64,000 bases of DNA from Nonomuraea harbinensis (GTDB taxonomy: Bacteria; Actinomycetota; Actinomycetes; Streptosporangiales; Streptosporangiaceae). Below the pieces are notes generated by a model that made no database searches, had not been told where the DNA came from, and saw only the letters and a list, made by a program, of their open reading frames with translations. The stretch spans positions 1 through 64,000 of the forward strand of contig NZ_JAHKRN010000007.1 of assembly GCF_019396385.1 (NCBI RefSeq), written 5' to 3'. Positions 1 through 8,939 of this stretch are shown piece by piece (position 1 is the stretch's first letter; each line of letters begins with the position of its first letter). Position numbers and translations under genes: made by a program.

Positions 1-1158
1 GGGGTGGAGAACGCCGCCGAGACCGTCGACTGGCTCGACGGTCTCGGCTTCCGCTTCGCGCCGGAGACGCCGCGCGTCATCTACGGGCACGAGCCGTACA
101 CGACCGCGCGCACCTACTACGGCGTGGACGAGGCGGTGTCGATCCTGGAGGTGTACGAGCGGGTGCTCGCCGACGCCACCGCCACCGGCCGCCTGGAGCT
201 GTGGAAGAACGCCCCCGTGATCGAGCTGCTGACGGGCGGCGACGGCCGCGTCACCGGCGTCACCGTCCTGCGCGACGGCCAGGACGTACGGGTGAGCGCC
301 CGCCACGTCGTGCTGGCCACCGGCGGGTTCGCCGCGGAGCCCGAGCTGTTCCTGGAGCTGGAGGGCGCGCCGCTGGTGTCGGCCGCCCATCCGACCTCCA
401 CCGGAGACGGCATCCTGCTGGCCAGGGAGCTCGACGCCGGCATCCAGGGCACCGGCTCGTTCCTGCCGAGCTTCGGCGGCCTGCCGCACCCCACCACCCC
501 GGGCAAGGCCAACTGGTCCGACCGGCAGCTGCTCGTCGCCGCCGAGCGCCCGCCCGTCGAGATCTACGTCGACAGGACCGGGCGCCGCTGGGTGGCCGAG
601 GACGAGCCGTCCATCGACACCAAGGAACGCGCGCTCACCCGCATCCCGGACATGACGTTCTGGACCGTGTTCGACGACGCGATGCTGGAGTCGACCCGGT
701 CGGGCCGCCCGCTCGTGGTCGGCTGGACGCCCGAGGACCTGCACGCCCAGGCCGGCGTGCGCGAGGGCGTGCACCGCGCCGCCACGCTGGAGGAGCTGGC
801 CGCACAGACCGGCATCGACGCCGAAGGGCTGGTCGCCACCGCGGCCCGCTACAACGAGGCGGTGGCCGCCGGGTCCGACCCCGACTTCGGCCGCGTCCAC
901 CTGCCGCTGCCGCTGGCCGAGGCGCCCTTCTACGCGATCCGCAACCACGCCATCTCGCTGGTGACGTTCGCCGGGCTGGACATCGACGACGGCTTCAGGG
1001 TGCGCCGGGCCGACGGCGAGCCCATCACCGGCCTCTACGCCATCGGCGAGGTCATCGGCGCCGCCGCCACCTGCGGGCAGAGCTTCTGCTCCGGCATGCT
1101 CGTCACCCCAGCGATCACCTTCGGCCGGCTGCTCGGCCGCCGCCTGGCTCAGTCGTAG
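1..1158 (+). CDS. FAD-dependent flavoprotein (fumarate reductase / ketosteroid dehydrogenase type), C-terminal part
   Basis: The reading frame is open from the first base, so the gene begins outside the window. The N-terminal dinucleotide-binding glycine motif is missing for that reason. The segment ARHVVLATGGFA at about residues 100-111 is the second FAD contact typical of this family. The C-terminal GLYAIGEVIGAA followed by CGQSFCSGM is the conserved FAD-closing motif. The family oxidises or reduces C-C bonds (fumarate, 3-ketosteroids, urocanate), but the substrate cannot be told from this fragment. It converges on era and overlaps its stop by 10 bp, so the two are not one operon. Confidence 0.8.
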   Translation, partial: GVENAAETVDWLDGLGFRFAPETPRVIYGHEPYTTARTYYGVDEAVSILEVYERVLADATATGRLELWKNAPVIELLTGGDGRVTGVTVLRDGQDVRVSARHVVLATGGFAAEPELFLELEGAPLVSAAHPTSTGDGILLARELDAGIQGTGSFLPSFGGLPHPTTPGKANWSDRQLLVAAERPPVEIYVDRTGRRWVAEDEPSIDTKERALTRIPDMTFWTVFDDAMLESTRSGRPLVVGWTPEDLHAQAGVREGVHRAATLEELAAQTGIDAEGLVATAARYNEAVAAGSDPDFGRVHLPLPLAEAPFYAIRNHAISLVTFAGLDIDDGFRVRRADGEPITGLYAIGEVIGAAATCGQSFCSGMLVTPAITFGRLLGRRLAQS

Positions 1159-2075
1159 AAGCCGAGCCTGCGCAGCTGCTTGGGGTCGCGCTGCCAGTCC
1201 TTGGCCACGCTGATGCGCAGATCGAGGTAGACGCGGGTGCCGAGCAGCGCCTCGATCTGCTTGCGGGCGTTGGTGCCGACCTCACGCAGCCGCTCGCCCT
1301 TGCGGCCGATGACGATGGCCTTCTGCGACGGCCGCTCGACGAACATGTGGGCGTAGATGTCGAGCAGGTCGTCGCGGTCGGCCCTGGGCAGCATCTCGTC
1401 GACGACGACCGCGATCGAGTGGGGCAGCTCGTCGCGCACGCCCTCCAGCGCCGCCTCCCGGATCAGCTCGCCGACCAGCACCTGCTCCGGCTCGTCGGTC
1501 AACCGGCCGTCCTCGTACAGCGGCGGCGACTCGGGCAGGTGGCGCACCAGCACGTCGGCCAGCACGTCGAGCTGCTCGCCCGACTGCGCCGACACCGGCA
1601 CCACGTCGGCGAACTCCTCGATCTCCGACACCGCCACCAGCTGCTTGGCGATCTGCTCCTTGCTCGCCAGGTCGCACTTGGTGACCACGGCGATCACCGG
1701 CGTCTTCTTGACCGCCGCGAGCTTGCCCGCGATGAACCGGTCGCCCTTGCCGATCGGCTCGTTGGCCGGCACGCAGAACCCGATCACGTCGACCTCGGTC
1801 AGCGTCGACAGGACCAGGCTGTCGAGCCGCTCGCCGAGGAGGGTGCGCGGGCGGTGGAGCCCCGGCGTGTCGACGATGACGAGCTGCGCGTCGGGGCGGT
1901 GTACGATGCCCCTGATCACCCGCCTGGTCGTCTGCGGCTTCGACGAGGTGATCGCCACCTTCGTGCCGACCAGGGCGTTCATGAGCGTGGACTTGCCGAC
2001 GTTCGGCCTCCCCACGAAGCAGGCGAATCCGGCGCGATGGCTGTCTGGCGAGGTCACATAGTGATTCTCGCCCAT
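1149..2075 (-). CDS. era: GTPase Era, 16S rRNA assembly factor
   Basis: Era is a 308-residue GTPase that binds the 3' end of 16S rRNA during 30S maturation. The G1 loop GRPNVGKS, G3 DTPG and G4 TKCD (the NKxD position) are all visible. A C-terminal KH domain carries the RNA-binding turn in VIGRKGERLREVG. The ATG at 2075 is chosen because it gives the family length and forms a TGATG junction with the NUDIX gene stop, which indicates translational coupling. It is the last gene of the long minus-strand ribosome-maturation group (phoH, ybeY, corC, era). Confidence 0.96.
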   Translation of the reverse strand: MGENHYVTSPDSHRAGFACFVGRPNVGKSTLMNALVGTKVAITSSKPQTTRRVIRGIVHRPDAQLVIVDTPGLHRPRTLLGERLDSLVLSTLTEVDVIGFCVPANEPIGKGDRFIAGKLAAVKKTPVIAVVTKCDLASKEQIAKQLVAVSEIEEFADVVPVSAQSGEQLDVLADVLVRHLPESPPLYEDGRLTDEPEQVLVGELIREAALEGVRDELPHSIAVVVDEMLPRADRDDLLDIYAHMFVERPSQKAIVIGRKGERLREVGTNARKQIEALLGTRVYLDLRISVAKDWQRDPKQLRRLGFYD

Positions 2076-2551
2076 CAGGAGGCCTGCGCGCGCCACCAGG
2101 CGAACACCTCGGGCATCACCAGCGGCGTCCACGACGTCGTCGGCAGCCCGGCCAGCTCGTCCTCCCGGACCCATCTGGCTTCCCTGATCTCGTCGTCGTC
2201 GGGGGTGGGGGTGCCCGACACGAGCGCGCACCCGTACACCGCGATCATGTAAGCGCACTCGTGGCCGTTCGGGTAGCGCACCCGGAACTCCGGCCCGCCG
2301 TAGACGCCGATCAGGCCGCGCACCCGCACGTCGATCCCGAGCTCCTCGCGCAGCTCGCGACGCACGGCCTCCTGCGGGCGTTCGTCGGGGTCCACGGCGC
2401 CGCCGGGCGCCGCCCACAGTCCTCCGTCGCCATGGAGGGCCAGCAGCAGCCGGCCCTCGTCGTCGAACACGCAGCCGCAGACCGACGGCATCATCAGCAG
2501 GTCGGGCCCCAGCTTGGCGCGCACCTTCGCGAGGTAGGGCGACATCGGCAT
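2075..2551 (-). CDS. NUDIX hydrolase
   Basis: This 158-residue protein hydrolyses a nucleoside diphosphate linked to another group. The NUDIX box reads G-x5-E-x7-REL-x-EE-x-G: it begins at GGAVDPDE, and RELREELGID supplies the metal-binding glutamates. The substrate (8-oxo-dGTP, ADP-ribose or another) cannot be predicted from the sequence. It lies between a deaminase-like gene and era with 2-bp and 1-bp junctions, so it is co-transcribed with them. The N-terminal start at 2551 is the first ATG after the upstream stop. Confidence 0.9.
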   Translation of the reverse strand: MPMSPYLAKVRAKLGPDLLMMPSVCGCVFDDEGRLLLALHGDGGLWAAPGGAVDPDERPQEAVRRELREELGIDVRVRGLIGVYGGPEFRVRYPNGHECAYMIAVYGCALVSGTPTPDDDEIREARWVREDELAGLPTTSWTPLVMPEVFAWWRAQAS

Positions 2552-2553
2552 GC

Positions 2554-2874
2554 TCAGCCCCGCAGCGCGCCGTCGGGGCCGGCCACCAGGATGGCCGTCA
2601 CGCCCAGCTCCGCCGCCACGGCCCGGTCGTCGTCGGACGGCCCGTCGCCGCCGGTGACCAGCGCCACCGCCTCCAGCGAGCGGGCGCCGCTCGAGACCGC
2701 CGTCGCCACCGCCACCTGCACGGCGGACAGCCGCAGCGCCGCCAGCGTCACGTCGGTGGCCGCGTACGTGCGGCCGGTCTCGTCGCGCACGGCCGCGCCC
2801 TCGGCGGAGCCGTTGCGGGCCCGCGAGGCCCGCGCCAAAGTAATGATCTTGCTGTCTTCAGGATCGAGTGTCAC
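2554..2874 (-). CDS. Cytidine deaminase-like small protein lacking the zinc motifs
   Basis: This 106-residue protein sits where actinobacterial era clusters often carry a small cytidine-deaminase-like gene. The pattern around residues 9-20 and the AALRLSAVQVAVATAV helix resemble the cytidine deaminase fold. The catalytic HAE/CAE and PCxxC zinc-ligand motifs of active enzymes are absent, with LSA in place of CAE, so it is probably not a deaminase. The start is GTG. It is followed within 2 bp by the NUDIX gene. A structural or regulatory role is possible, but none can be assigned. Confidence 0.6.
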   Translation of the reverse strand: MTLDPEDSKIITLARASRARNGSAEGAAVRDETGRTYAATDVTLAALRLSAVQVAVATAVSSGARSLEAVALVTGGDGPSDDDRAVAAELGVTAILVAGPDGALRG

Positions 2875-2884
2875 GAGGACAAGG

Positions 2885-3505
2885 TTAGGGGCTGGCCATC
2901 CGCATCACGGCGTCGAGGAGCTGGCGGGTGCGCTGCGGCTCCACCTCGGCCATGCTCGTGTGCACCAGCGAGACCAGCATGTCCCCCGAACGGGCCAGCA
3001 CCACGTCCAGCGCGTACGGGTAGCCGTTCAGCCGGCCGCGCAGCTCGCCCGACACCGCCTCGTCCCCCACGTCCGCCACCGGCACCAGCGTGGCGGTCAG
3101 GTGGGTGCCGCCTTTGGCACGCACCTCCCGGCACGCCCTCAGCGACCCCGCCAGCGCGGCCATGTGCTCGTCGGCCGCACCGGCGTACCTGGCCAGCCCC
3201 ACCCCGACCTGCTCGCCCAGCTCGTCGCCCTGGTAGCTGGCCGCGGCCTGCGCGGTCAGCCCCCGCTCCGGCGCCCGGCCACCGGCCGCGTCGAGCACGG
3301 CCCGGCAGTTGCGGTCGGCCGGCGTGAACGGCGCCCGCCACGCCTGCTCCGAGCGCGGTGAGAAACCGTCGGGCAGCCGTGGCTCCTTGCTGAGGATCTC
3401 CTTCATGTGGGCAAGCGCGCGCACGTCGAGCCCCTCTGTGCCTCCGCAGGCCGCAAGAGCGCCGGCCAGGAGCCCACAGACGATGATCCGGGTTCCGCGT
3501 TTCAT
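2885..3505 (-). CDS. Putative lipoprotein, function unknown
   Basis: The 206-residue product has a lipoprotein signal: positive MKRGTR, a hydrophobic core, then the lipobox LAAC with the lipidated Cys at residue 20. The mature part has several Cys and Arg residues and no domain I recognise. It is a surface-anchored protein placed upstream of the deaminase-like, NUDIX and era genes on the same strand. The ATG at 3505 is preceded by a G-rich stretch in the coding sense. Nothing in the sequence points to a substrate. Confidence 0.7.
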   Translation of the reverse strand: MKRGTRIIVCGLLAGALAACGGTEGLDVRALAHMKEILSKEPRLPDGFSPRSEQAWRAPFTPADRNCRAVLDAAGGRAPERGLTAQAAASYQGDELGEQVGVGLARYAGAADEHMAALAGSLRACREVRAKGGTHLTATLVPVADVGDEAVSGELRGRLNGYPYALDVVLARSGDMLVSLVHTSMAEVEPQRTRQLLDAVMRMASP

Positions 3506-3583
3506 GATTCCCCCCGGTGCCCAGCCTCCCCGAGCAGCGAAAACGGCAATCCACCGGAGTTACCAATAAACGATCAAACGCTA

Positions 3584-3625
3584 AAAGGGTGCCCTCGCCC
3601 GGTTATCCGGACGAGAGCACCCTTT
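3584..3625 (-). terminator. Strong hairpin, candidate terminator downstream of the corC operon
   Basis: Arms at 3584-3602 and 3607-3625 pair over 19 positions with two mismatches around the loop TTAT. It lies between the corC stop and the lipoprotein start on the minus strand. No long T-run follows, which is common for actinobacterial terminators. Confidence 0.5.
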
Positions 3626-3632
3626 ACGCCGA

Positions 3633-3750
3633 ACAACGTCCGACCGGCTAGCTGGCCAGAACGTTGTCGTCCCCCCAGGAGCGCCCTGCCGCATGAACCC
3701 CCCTGCGGCCGGGCGCTTCCCCCTCCGGCACCCACCGCACAGGGTGCCGG
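3633..3750 (+). ncRNA. Possible 6C-like structured RNA (C-loop hairpins)
   Basis: This gene-free stretch holds a series of hairpins read on the plus strand. Arms at 3680-3693 and 3704-3717 pair at 13 of 14 positions, with a loop ending in exactly six C (3698-3703). A second exact C6 run at 3671-3676 lies just 5' of AGG and can be the loop of a weaker hairpin with CTGG at 3652-3655. A perfect 9-bp stem follows (3725-3733 with 3742-3750) and could end the transcript. Two hairpins with C6 loops are the hallmark of the actinobacterial 6C RNA. The match is by pattern only, and the gene neighbours are not ones I know for 6C. Confidence 0.45.
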
Positions 3751-3815
3751 GAAACAGACTCGCGGACCCCGCTTGCAACCCGCTTGACGACCGCTTGCCG
3801 CGAACCGGGCAGAGG

Positions 3816-5111
3816 TCACTCCTGCTCGGCCGCGGCCGGCACCGCGTCGTCCTGATCGGCCCGGACCCGCCGCACCACCACCGTGCTGATCCGGTTGCGC
3901 CGGCCGGCCAGGCTCTCCGCGGTCAGCTCAAGCCCCGCCACCTCAGCCCTCGACCCCGCGATCGGCACCCGCCCCAGCGCGTGCGCGAGCAGGCCGCCGA
4001 CCGTCTCCACGTCGTCGACCTCGATCTCGGCGTCGAACAGCTCACCCAGCTCGTCGACCGGCATCCGCGCCGTCACCCGCACCCCGCCGTCGGGCATCGG
4101 CTCCACCCGCGGCGCCTCCTGGTCGTACTCGTCGGTGATCTCCCCGACGATCTCCTCCAGCACGTCCTCGATCGTGACCAGACCCGCGGTGCCGCCGTAC
4201 TCGTCGATCACGATGGCCAGATGCGTCTGCCTCGCCTGCATCTCACGCAGCAACTGGTCGATCGGCTTGCTCTCCGGCACGTACGTCGCCGGCCGCATGA
4301 TCGACTCGACCGTCTCCTTCTCGCCGTCGCCGCCCGACTCGTGCACCCGGCGGGTGATGTCCTTGAGATAGGCGATGCCGATCACGTCGTCCTCGTTCTC
4401 GCCCACCACCGGGACCCGCGAGAAACCGCTCCGCAACGCCAGCGACAACGCCTGCCTGAGCGTCTTGCCCCGCTCGATGTAGACCATGTCGGTACGCGGC
4501 ACCATCACCTCACGCACCAGCGTGTCGCCCAGCTCGAAGACCGAGTGGATCATCTCCCGCTCGTCGGGCTCGATCACCCGGCGCTCCTCGGCCAGGTCGA
4601 CCAGATCACGCAGCTCGGCCTCCGAGGTGAACGGACCGTCGCGGAACCCCTTGCCCGGCGTCAGCGCGTTGCCCAGCAGGATGAGCAGCTTCGGCAGCGG
4701 CCCGAAGATCTTCGTCAGCCCGTACACGATCGGCGCCCCCGCGAGCGCGATGGGCTCGGCGTGCTGACGGCCCAGCGTGCGCGGCATCACGCCCACGATC
4801 ACGTAGCTCACCAGGATCATCACCGCGGCCGCGGAGAAGTAGGCCCAGCCCTGATCGTCCATCAGATCGATGAACAGCAACGTCGCGATCACCGTCGCGA
4901 CCAGCTCACAGCTCAGCCGCAGCAGGAGCAGCAGGTTCAGATAGCGCGGCGCGTCCGTGACGATGGCGTGCAGCCGCTGAGCGCCACGCCTGCCGTCGCG
5001 CACGGCCTCCTCGGCGCGGACCCGCGAGATCCGCGTCAGCGCCGTCTCCGTGCTGGCGATCAGGCCACCGACCACAACGAGGACGATGGCCAACGGCAAC
5101 CAGGCGTTCAC
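3816..5111 (-). CDS. CNNM/CorC (HlyC) family membrane protein with CBS pair
   Basis: About 431 residues. The N-terminal DUF21 part has roughly four membrane segments (for example [14 protein letters not shown]). Two CBS domains follow around [10 protein letters not shown] and [12 protein letters not shown], and then a C-terminal CorC_HlyC transporter-associated domain starting near [10 protein letters not shown]. Members take part in Mg2+/Co2+ homeostasis; the bacterial 'hemolysin' label is historical. GTG at 5111 is chosen because it overlaps the ybeY stop as GTGA; a GTG at 5135 would add eight residues. It is co-transcribed with phoH and ybeY. Confidence 0.9.
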   Translation of the reverse strand: MNAWLPLAIVLVVVGGLIASTETALTRISRVRAEEAVRDGRRGAQRLHAIVTDAPRYLNLLLLLRLSCELVATVIATLLFIDLMDDQGWAYFSAAAVMILVSYVIVGVMPRTLGRQHAEPIALAGAPIVYGLTKIFGPLPKLLILLGNALTPGKGFRDGPFTSEAELRDLVDLAEERRVIEPDEREMIHSVFELGDTLVREVMVPRTDMVYIERGKTLRQALSLALRSGFSRVPVVGENEDDVIGIAYLKDITRRVHESGGDGEKETVESIMRPATYVPESKPIDQLLREMQARQTHLAIVIDEYGGTAGLVTIEDVLEEIVGEITDEYDQEAPRVEPMPDGGVRVTARMPVDELGELFDAEIEVDDVETVGGLLAHALGRVPIAGSRAEVAGLELTAESLAGRRNRISTVVVRRVRADQDDAVPAAAEQE

Positions 5112-5584
5112 CGCGAGCTGCGCACCTCCCGCCACCCTTCGAGCAACCGCGCCTGAAGACCGAACATCTCCTTGTGCTCCTCAGGCTCCGCATGATCGTA
5201 ACCGAGCAGATGCAGGATGCCATGGGTGCAGAGCAACTCGATCTCGTCCTGAGCGCTGTGCCCGGCCTCCTCCGCCTGCCGCGCCGCCACCTGGGGGCAC
5301 AGCACCACGTCACCCAGCAGCGCCGGATCGGCCGGCCCCTCGGACTCGCCCCTGGCGCCGCCGCCGGGCCGCAGCTCGTCCATCGGGAAGGCGAGCACGT
5401 CCGTCGGGCCGGGCTCGCCCATCCACTTCTCGTGCAGCTCGGCCATCACATTCTCGTCGACGACCACGAGCGACAGCTCGGCCAGCGGGTTGATGCCCAT
5501 CTCGGACAGCACGTGGGTGGACAGCGCGACGAGCGACTCCTCGTCGACGCCCACCCCGGACTCGTTGTTGATCTCGATGCTCAT
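5108..5584 (-). CDS. ybeY: Endoribonuclease YbeY
   Basis: YbeY is a 158-residue zinc endoribonuclease acting in 16S rRNA 3'-end maturation and ribosome quality control. The signature [12 protein letters not shown], residues about 118-129, supplies the three His ligands (H-x3-H-x5-H). The start ATG overlaps the phoH stop as ATGA, and its own stop overlaps the corC-type gene as GTGA. This gives a tightly coupled phoH-ybeY-corC unit, the usual arrangement. Confidence 0.96.
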   Translation of the reverse strand: MSIEINNESGVGVDEESLVALSTHVLSEMGINPLAELSLVVVDENVMAELHEKWMGEPGPTDVLAFPMDELRPGGGARGESEGPADPALLGDVVLCPQVAARQAEEAGHSAQDEIELLCTHGILHLLGYDHAEPEEHKEMFGLQARLLEGWREVRSSR

Positions 5585-7740
5585 CGCCGCTTACCCCGCT
5601 GCTGAATCGGTTCGGGAGCACGCAGGGCGTCATAGCGGCCGTAGGCGTCGACGATCTCGCTCACCAGCTTGTGACGCACCACGTCGGCGCTCGTCAGCTG
5701 CGAGAAGTGGATGTCGTCGATGCCGTCGAGGATCTCCTGCACCACCCGCAGACCGCTCACCGTGCCCGCCGGCAGGTCAACCTGCGTCACGTCACCGGTC
5801 ACCACGATCTTGCTGTTGAACCCGAGCCTCGTCAGGAACATCTTCATCTGCTCGGCCGACGAGTTCTGCGCCTCGTCGAGAATGATGAACGCGTCGTTGA
5901 GGGTGTTGTGCGTCAGCAGGAAATCCTCGGTGACGTAGAGGGAGTCCTCGGCCGCCACCTGGATGCACACGCACTCCGCCGTGCCACGCGGCTCGATGCG
6001 GTCCACGAAACGCATCGGCCTGCCGCCCCCGGAGGAACGATAGATCTCCGCCTTCCGGGACAGCCGGAAAGGCTCCACACCTTCCGGAAGCCGGATGTCG
6101 AGGACGTACGCGTCATGACGATGACGCACCGGCCGCCCATTCGCCAGCCCTGGCTTACGCCCTCTCGCAGCACGTTCGTTCGAATAGGCGACACCGCCCA
6201 GCGACTGCACCAAGAAGACCACATTGTCACGCAGGCGAGCCGAGACGGTCGTGTACTGAATCCTGGCACTCCGCCCGTCCTGCGTCACCGGTCCGCCGTC
6301 CGAATCGAGCAGGCCCTGCAGAATCGCGAGCCTGACCTCCGGAGTGTTGTACAGGTAGACGTCAGGCACGAACTTCGTGGCCGAGTTACATCCGGCCAGC
6401 CCCGATGCGCGGACCGCGGATGTGATCGGATTCGTGATCGTGCGGCTGTCCCCAGCCTGCCGTGCGCGGTTGAGGACGTAGTCGGGGCCGCCCCGCCATC
6501 TCACCTTCACCCCCGGGATGACCTTCTCCAGAGAGTCCACGAGTTCCAGGTCCTTGGTCGCGAAACTCGGGGTGGTCGAACCGGTGATGCTTCCGTCGCC
6601 TATGAGCAGACCCAGCGCGTACGGATCCATCGGGACCGGCTGCTCCGGGAAGCGGACCGGAGCGCTCAGCAGCGGCAGCTCCCACTTGCGGTAGTCAGCC
6701 GTCCGCAGGTCGCCGATCATGTCCTTGGTCCGCAGCACCCGCCACGGCTTCCCACGGTTGCCGTCGTCGCGGGTACGGACTGCCCACAGGTGGTCTTCCG
6801 AGGCGAGCACGGAGGAACCATCCTGGCTGAAGAGCCGGTAGATCTTCTTCTCACCCTGTGGATACACACCCAGCACGGGAGTCGGCTCGCCGTTCGACCC
6901 GATGACCAGGTCACCGACCTCCAACTCGCCGATCGAGCGGAATCCGTCCGGCGTCAGCACCCCGGTGCCGAGCGGCATTGCCCTCCCCCTCATGTATGCG
7001 AGGGGCGCCACCTCGATCGTGCCCGCCGCCATCAGCTTGGGGATCGAGTCGGGGTCGACCATGTCGTGCAGCGCGTCGTACAGCGGCCGGAGGTAGGGGT
7101 CGATCTTCTCGTACAGCGTGCCGGGCAGGAAGCCGAGCCGTTCGCCGGCCTCGACCGCCGGGCGGGTGAGGATGATGCGGTTGACCCGCTTCTCCTGGAG
7201 CGCCCGGACCGCCTTGGCCATCGCCAGGTAGGTCTTGCCGGTGCCGGCGGGGCCGATGCCGAACACGACCGTGTGCTTGTCGATGGCGTCGACGTAGCGC
7301 TTCTGGTTGGCCGTCTTGGGGCGGATGGTGCGCCCGCGCGAGGACAGGATGTCGAGCGACAGCACTTCGGCCGGGCGCTCGGAGGTCATCCGGAGCATGG
7401 CGATGCTCCGCTCGACGGCGTCGGGTGTGAGGTCGCCGCCGCTGCGCAGCACTTCGACCAGCTCCTCGAAGAGCCGGACGACAGTGCCGCTCTCGTCGGG
7501 GCTGCCGGTGACGGTGATCTCATTGCCGCGGACGTGGATGTCGGCCTTGAAGGCGCCCTCGATGACGCGTAGCAGCTCGTCGCGGGAGCCCAGGAGGCTG
7601 ACCATGGGGTACTCGTCCGGAATCAGCACCTTGGCTTGTGTGCGCGTTGGAGGTGCCGTGCGTCGGGATTCGTGTAGTTCGGACATGGGCAGGCCAGCGT
7701 GGCCTGATGCCTCCCGGTCTCGAGGGCTTATCTTCTTCAC
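5581..7740 (-). CDS. phoH: PhoH-family ATPase precursor carrying an intein
   Basis: The 719-residue precursor consists of a 253-residue N-extein, a 359-residue intein and a 107-residue C-extein. Joined, the exteins make a normal PhoH of about 360 residues. Walker A is GPAGTGKT and Walker B is FIILDEAQN. PhoH-like proteins are RNA-linked P-loop ATPases usually encoded beside ybeY. The intein splits the conserved MRGR-TLNDAF motif just before Walker B, so the ATPase should be inactive until splicing. The first start is GTG at 7740; ATG at 7686 (MSELHESRR) is an alternative that fits homologues better, though neither has a strong ribosome-binding site. Four bases overlap ybeY. Confidence 0.95.
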   Translation of the reverse strand: MKKISPRDREASGHAGLPMSELHESRRTAPPTRTQAKVLIPDEYPMVSLLGSRDELLRVIEGAFKADIHVRGNEITVTGSPDESGTVVRLFEELVEVLRSGGDLTPDAVERSIAMLRMTSERPAEVLSLDILSSRGRTIRPKTANQKRYVDAIDKHTVVFGIGPAGTGKTYLAMAKAVRALQEKRVNRIILTRPAVEAGERLGFLPGTLYEKIDPYLRPLYDALHDMVDPDSIPKLMAAGTIEVAPLAYMRGRAMPLGTGVLTPDGFRSIGELEVGDLVIGSNGEPTPVLGVYPQGEKKIYRLFSQDGSSVLASEDHLWAVRTRDDGNRGKPWRVLRTKDMIGDLRTADYRKWELPLLSAPVRFPEQPVPMDPYALGLLIGDGSITGSTTPSFATKDLELVDSLEKVIPGVKVRWRGGPDYVLNRARQAGDSRTITNPITSAVRASGLAGCNSATKFVPDVYLYNTPEVRLAILQGLLDSDGGPVTQDGRSARIQYTTVSARLRDNVVFLVQSLGGVAYSNERAARGRKPGLANGRPVRHRHDAYVLDIRLPEGVEPFRLSRKAEIYRSSGGGRPMRFVDRIEPRGTAECVCIQVAAEDSLYVTEDFLLTHNTLNDAFIILDEAQNSSAEQMKMFLTRLGFNSKIVVTGDVTQVDLPAGTVSGLRVVQEILDGIDDIHFSQLTSADVVRHKLVSEIVDAYGRYDALRAPEPIQQRGKRR
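5905..6981 (-). mobile_element. Intein with LAGLIDADG homing endonuclease in PhoH; class 3 features
   Basis: The intein runs from Ala1 (AMPLGTGVL) to Asn359 of LLTHN, followed by Thr+1 (TLNDAF). It has no Cys/Ser at position 1. It carries the three marks of class 3 inteins: Trp66 in block B (SEDHLWAV), Cys339 in block F (CIQV...LYVTEDF) and Thr before the terminal His-Asn. In class 3 splicing the block F Cys attacks first. Two dodecapeptide-like motifs, GLLIGDGS and GLLDSDGG, indicate a LAGLIDADG endonuclease. Both Asp residues are present, so the endonuclease may be active. Confidence 0.92.
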
Positions 7741-7779
7741 CCATCGTATCCGGGGGCGGAACGTTTCCTCGCGGCAATA

Positions 7780-8124
7780 TCAGCCGGGCGGCCATGTCAG
7801 GTTGCGGCCGCCCAGAACGTGCGCGTGCACGTGGAAGACGGTCTGCCCGGCGCCGGGTCCGGTGTTGAACACGACCCGGTAGCCCTCGTCGGCCACGCCT
7901 TCCTGGACGGCGACCGCGTGCGCGGCCTTGAGCACCTCGTCGGCCAGCCCCTGGTCGGCGCGGGCCAGCGCGGCGGCGTCTGCGTGGTGCTCCTTGGGGA
8001 TGACGAGGACGTGGGTGGGGGCCTGCGGGTTGATGTCGCGGAACGCGAGCGCCCCGTCGTTCTCGTAGACGATCTCGGCCGGGATCTCCTTGGCCACGAT
8101 CTTGCAGAACAGGCAGTCTGTCAT
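7780..8124 (-). CDS. HIT family nucleotide hydrolase
   Basis: This 114-residue histidine-triad protein of the HINT branch hydrolyses nucleoside phosphoramidates and adenylates. The triad HVHAHV near residue 99 is intact and the N-terminal CLFC pair is the usual zinc-binding site. It lies upstream of phoH on the same strand with a short gap, as in many actinobacteria, and is probably co-transcribed. Confidence 0.94.
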   Translation of the reverse strand: MTDCLFCKIVAKEIPAEIVYENDGALAFRDINPQAPTHVLVIPKEHHADAAALARADQGLADEVLKAAHAVAVQEGVADEGYRVVFNTGPGAGQTVFHVHAHVLGGRNLTWPPG

Positions 8125-8333
8125 CCGATCACCTTACCGATAGGGGTGGCTCTCCTGTCCGTAAGCCTCGACGACCCTGACCTGCTGCTCGGCATGTACG
8201 CTGATCAGCGTTGCGAATCGGTGACCGGATCCGTCGTGGCACCCGAAGATCCCCGCGGTTAGGGTGTCAGTGCACCATCGCAGCGAACGATTCAGCCTCG
8301 GGCGAGACCACCTGGCGAGGACACAACTGGGTC

Positions 8334-8939
8334 ATGCCCCCAAAGGAACCGGAAGAACGTAAACCGTCAGGGAAGGCCGCGCGTCCCACTGATGTGACCA
8401 CCGAAACCCTCCTGGTCGACAGATCCATGGGGGCGGTGCCGGTCGGGTGGGACGCCGACATGGCCGTGACCGCGCTTTACAGTGCGCATTTTCGGTCATT
8501 AGTTCGTCTCGCCGTGTTGCTGGTGCGCGACATGGCAACCGCGGAGGAAGTCGTGCAGGATGCGTTCGTCGCCATCCACGGCGCCTGGCGCAGGTTGCGT
8601 GACCCCGACAAGGCGCTCGCCTACCTACGGCAGTCCGTCGTCAACCGGTCCCGGTCCGTGCTGCGCCATCGGGCGGTCGTGGAGAAGTACGCCCCCAAGG
8701 GCCTGCCCGACGCGCCGAGCGCGGAGCACGGCGCCATCGGCGAGTTCGAACGGTCCGCGGTCATCGAGGCGTTGCGGGCGCTACCGTCTCGCCAGAGGGA
8801 GGCACTGGTCCTTCGTTACTACGGTGATCTGTCCGAAGCCGAGATCGCCCACGCCATGGGCATCAGCAAGGGGGCGGTGAAGAGCCACACGGCACGTGGC
8901 ATGGCCGCCCTGCGTTCCGTCCTGGAGAAGATGTCATGA
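8334..8939 (+). CDS. ECF RNA polymerase sigma factor (SigE-like family)
   Basis: About 201 residues from ATG 8334 (MPPKEPEERK); an upstream ATG at 8211 would add 41 residues unlike the family and is disfavoured. Region 2 covers LYSAHFRSLVRLAVLLVRD and the following EEVVQDAFVAIHGAW. Region 4 has LPSRQREALVLRYYGDLS and the helix-turn-helix AHAMGISKGAVKSHTARG. It reads divergently from the HIT gene and overlaps the next gene as ATGA, which marks that gene as its likely partner. The inducing signal is unknown. Confidence 0.9.
   Translation: MPPKEPEERKPSGKAARPTDVTTETLLVDRSMGAVPVGWDADMAVTALYSAHFRSLVRLAVLLVRDMATAEEVVQDAFVAIHGAWRRLRDPDKALAYLRQSVVNRSRSVLRHRAVVEKYAPKGLPDAPSAEHGAIGEFERSAVIEALRALPSRQREALVLRYYGDLSEAEIAHAMGISKGAVKSHTARGMAALRSVLEKMS

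Noticed and set aside
3574..3819. Short open frames in the gap between the lipoprotein and corC-type genes
   Set aside because: They overlap strong hairpins and lack starts with ribosome-binding sites; a structured RNA or terminator explains the region better.
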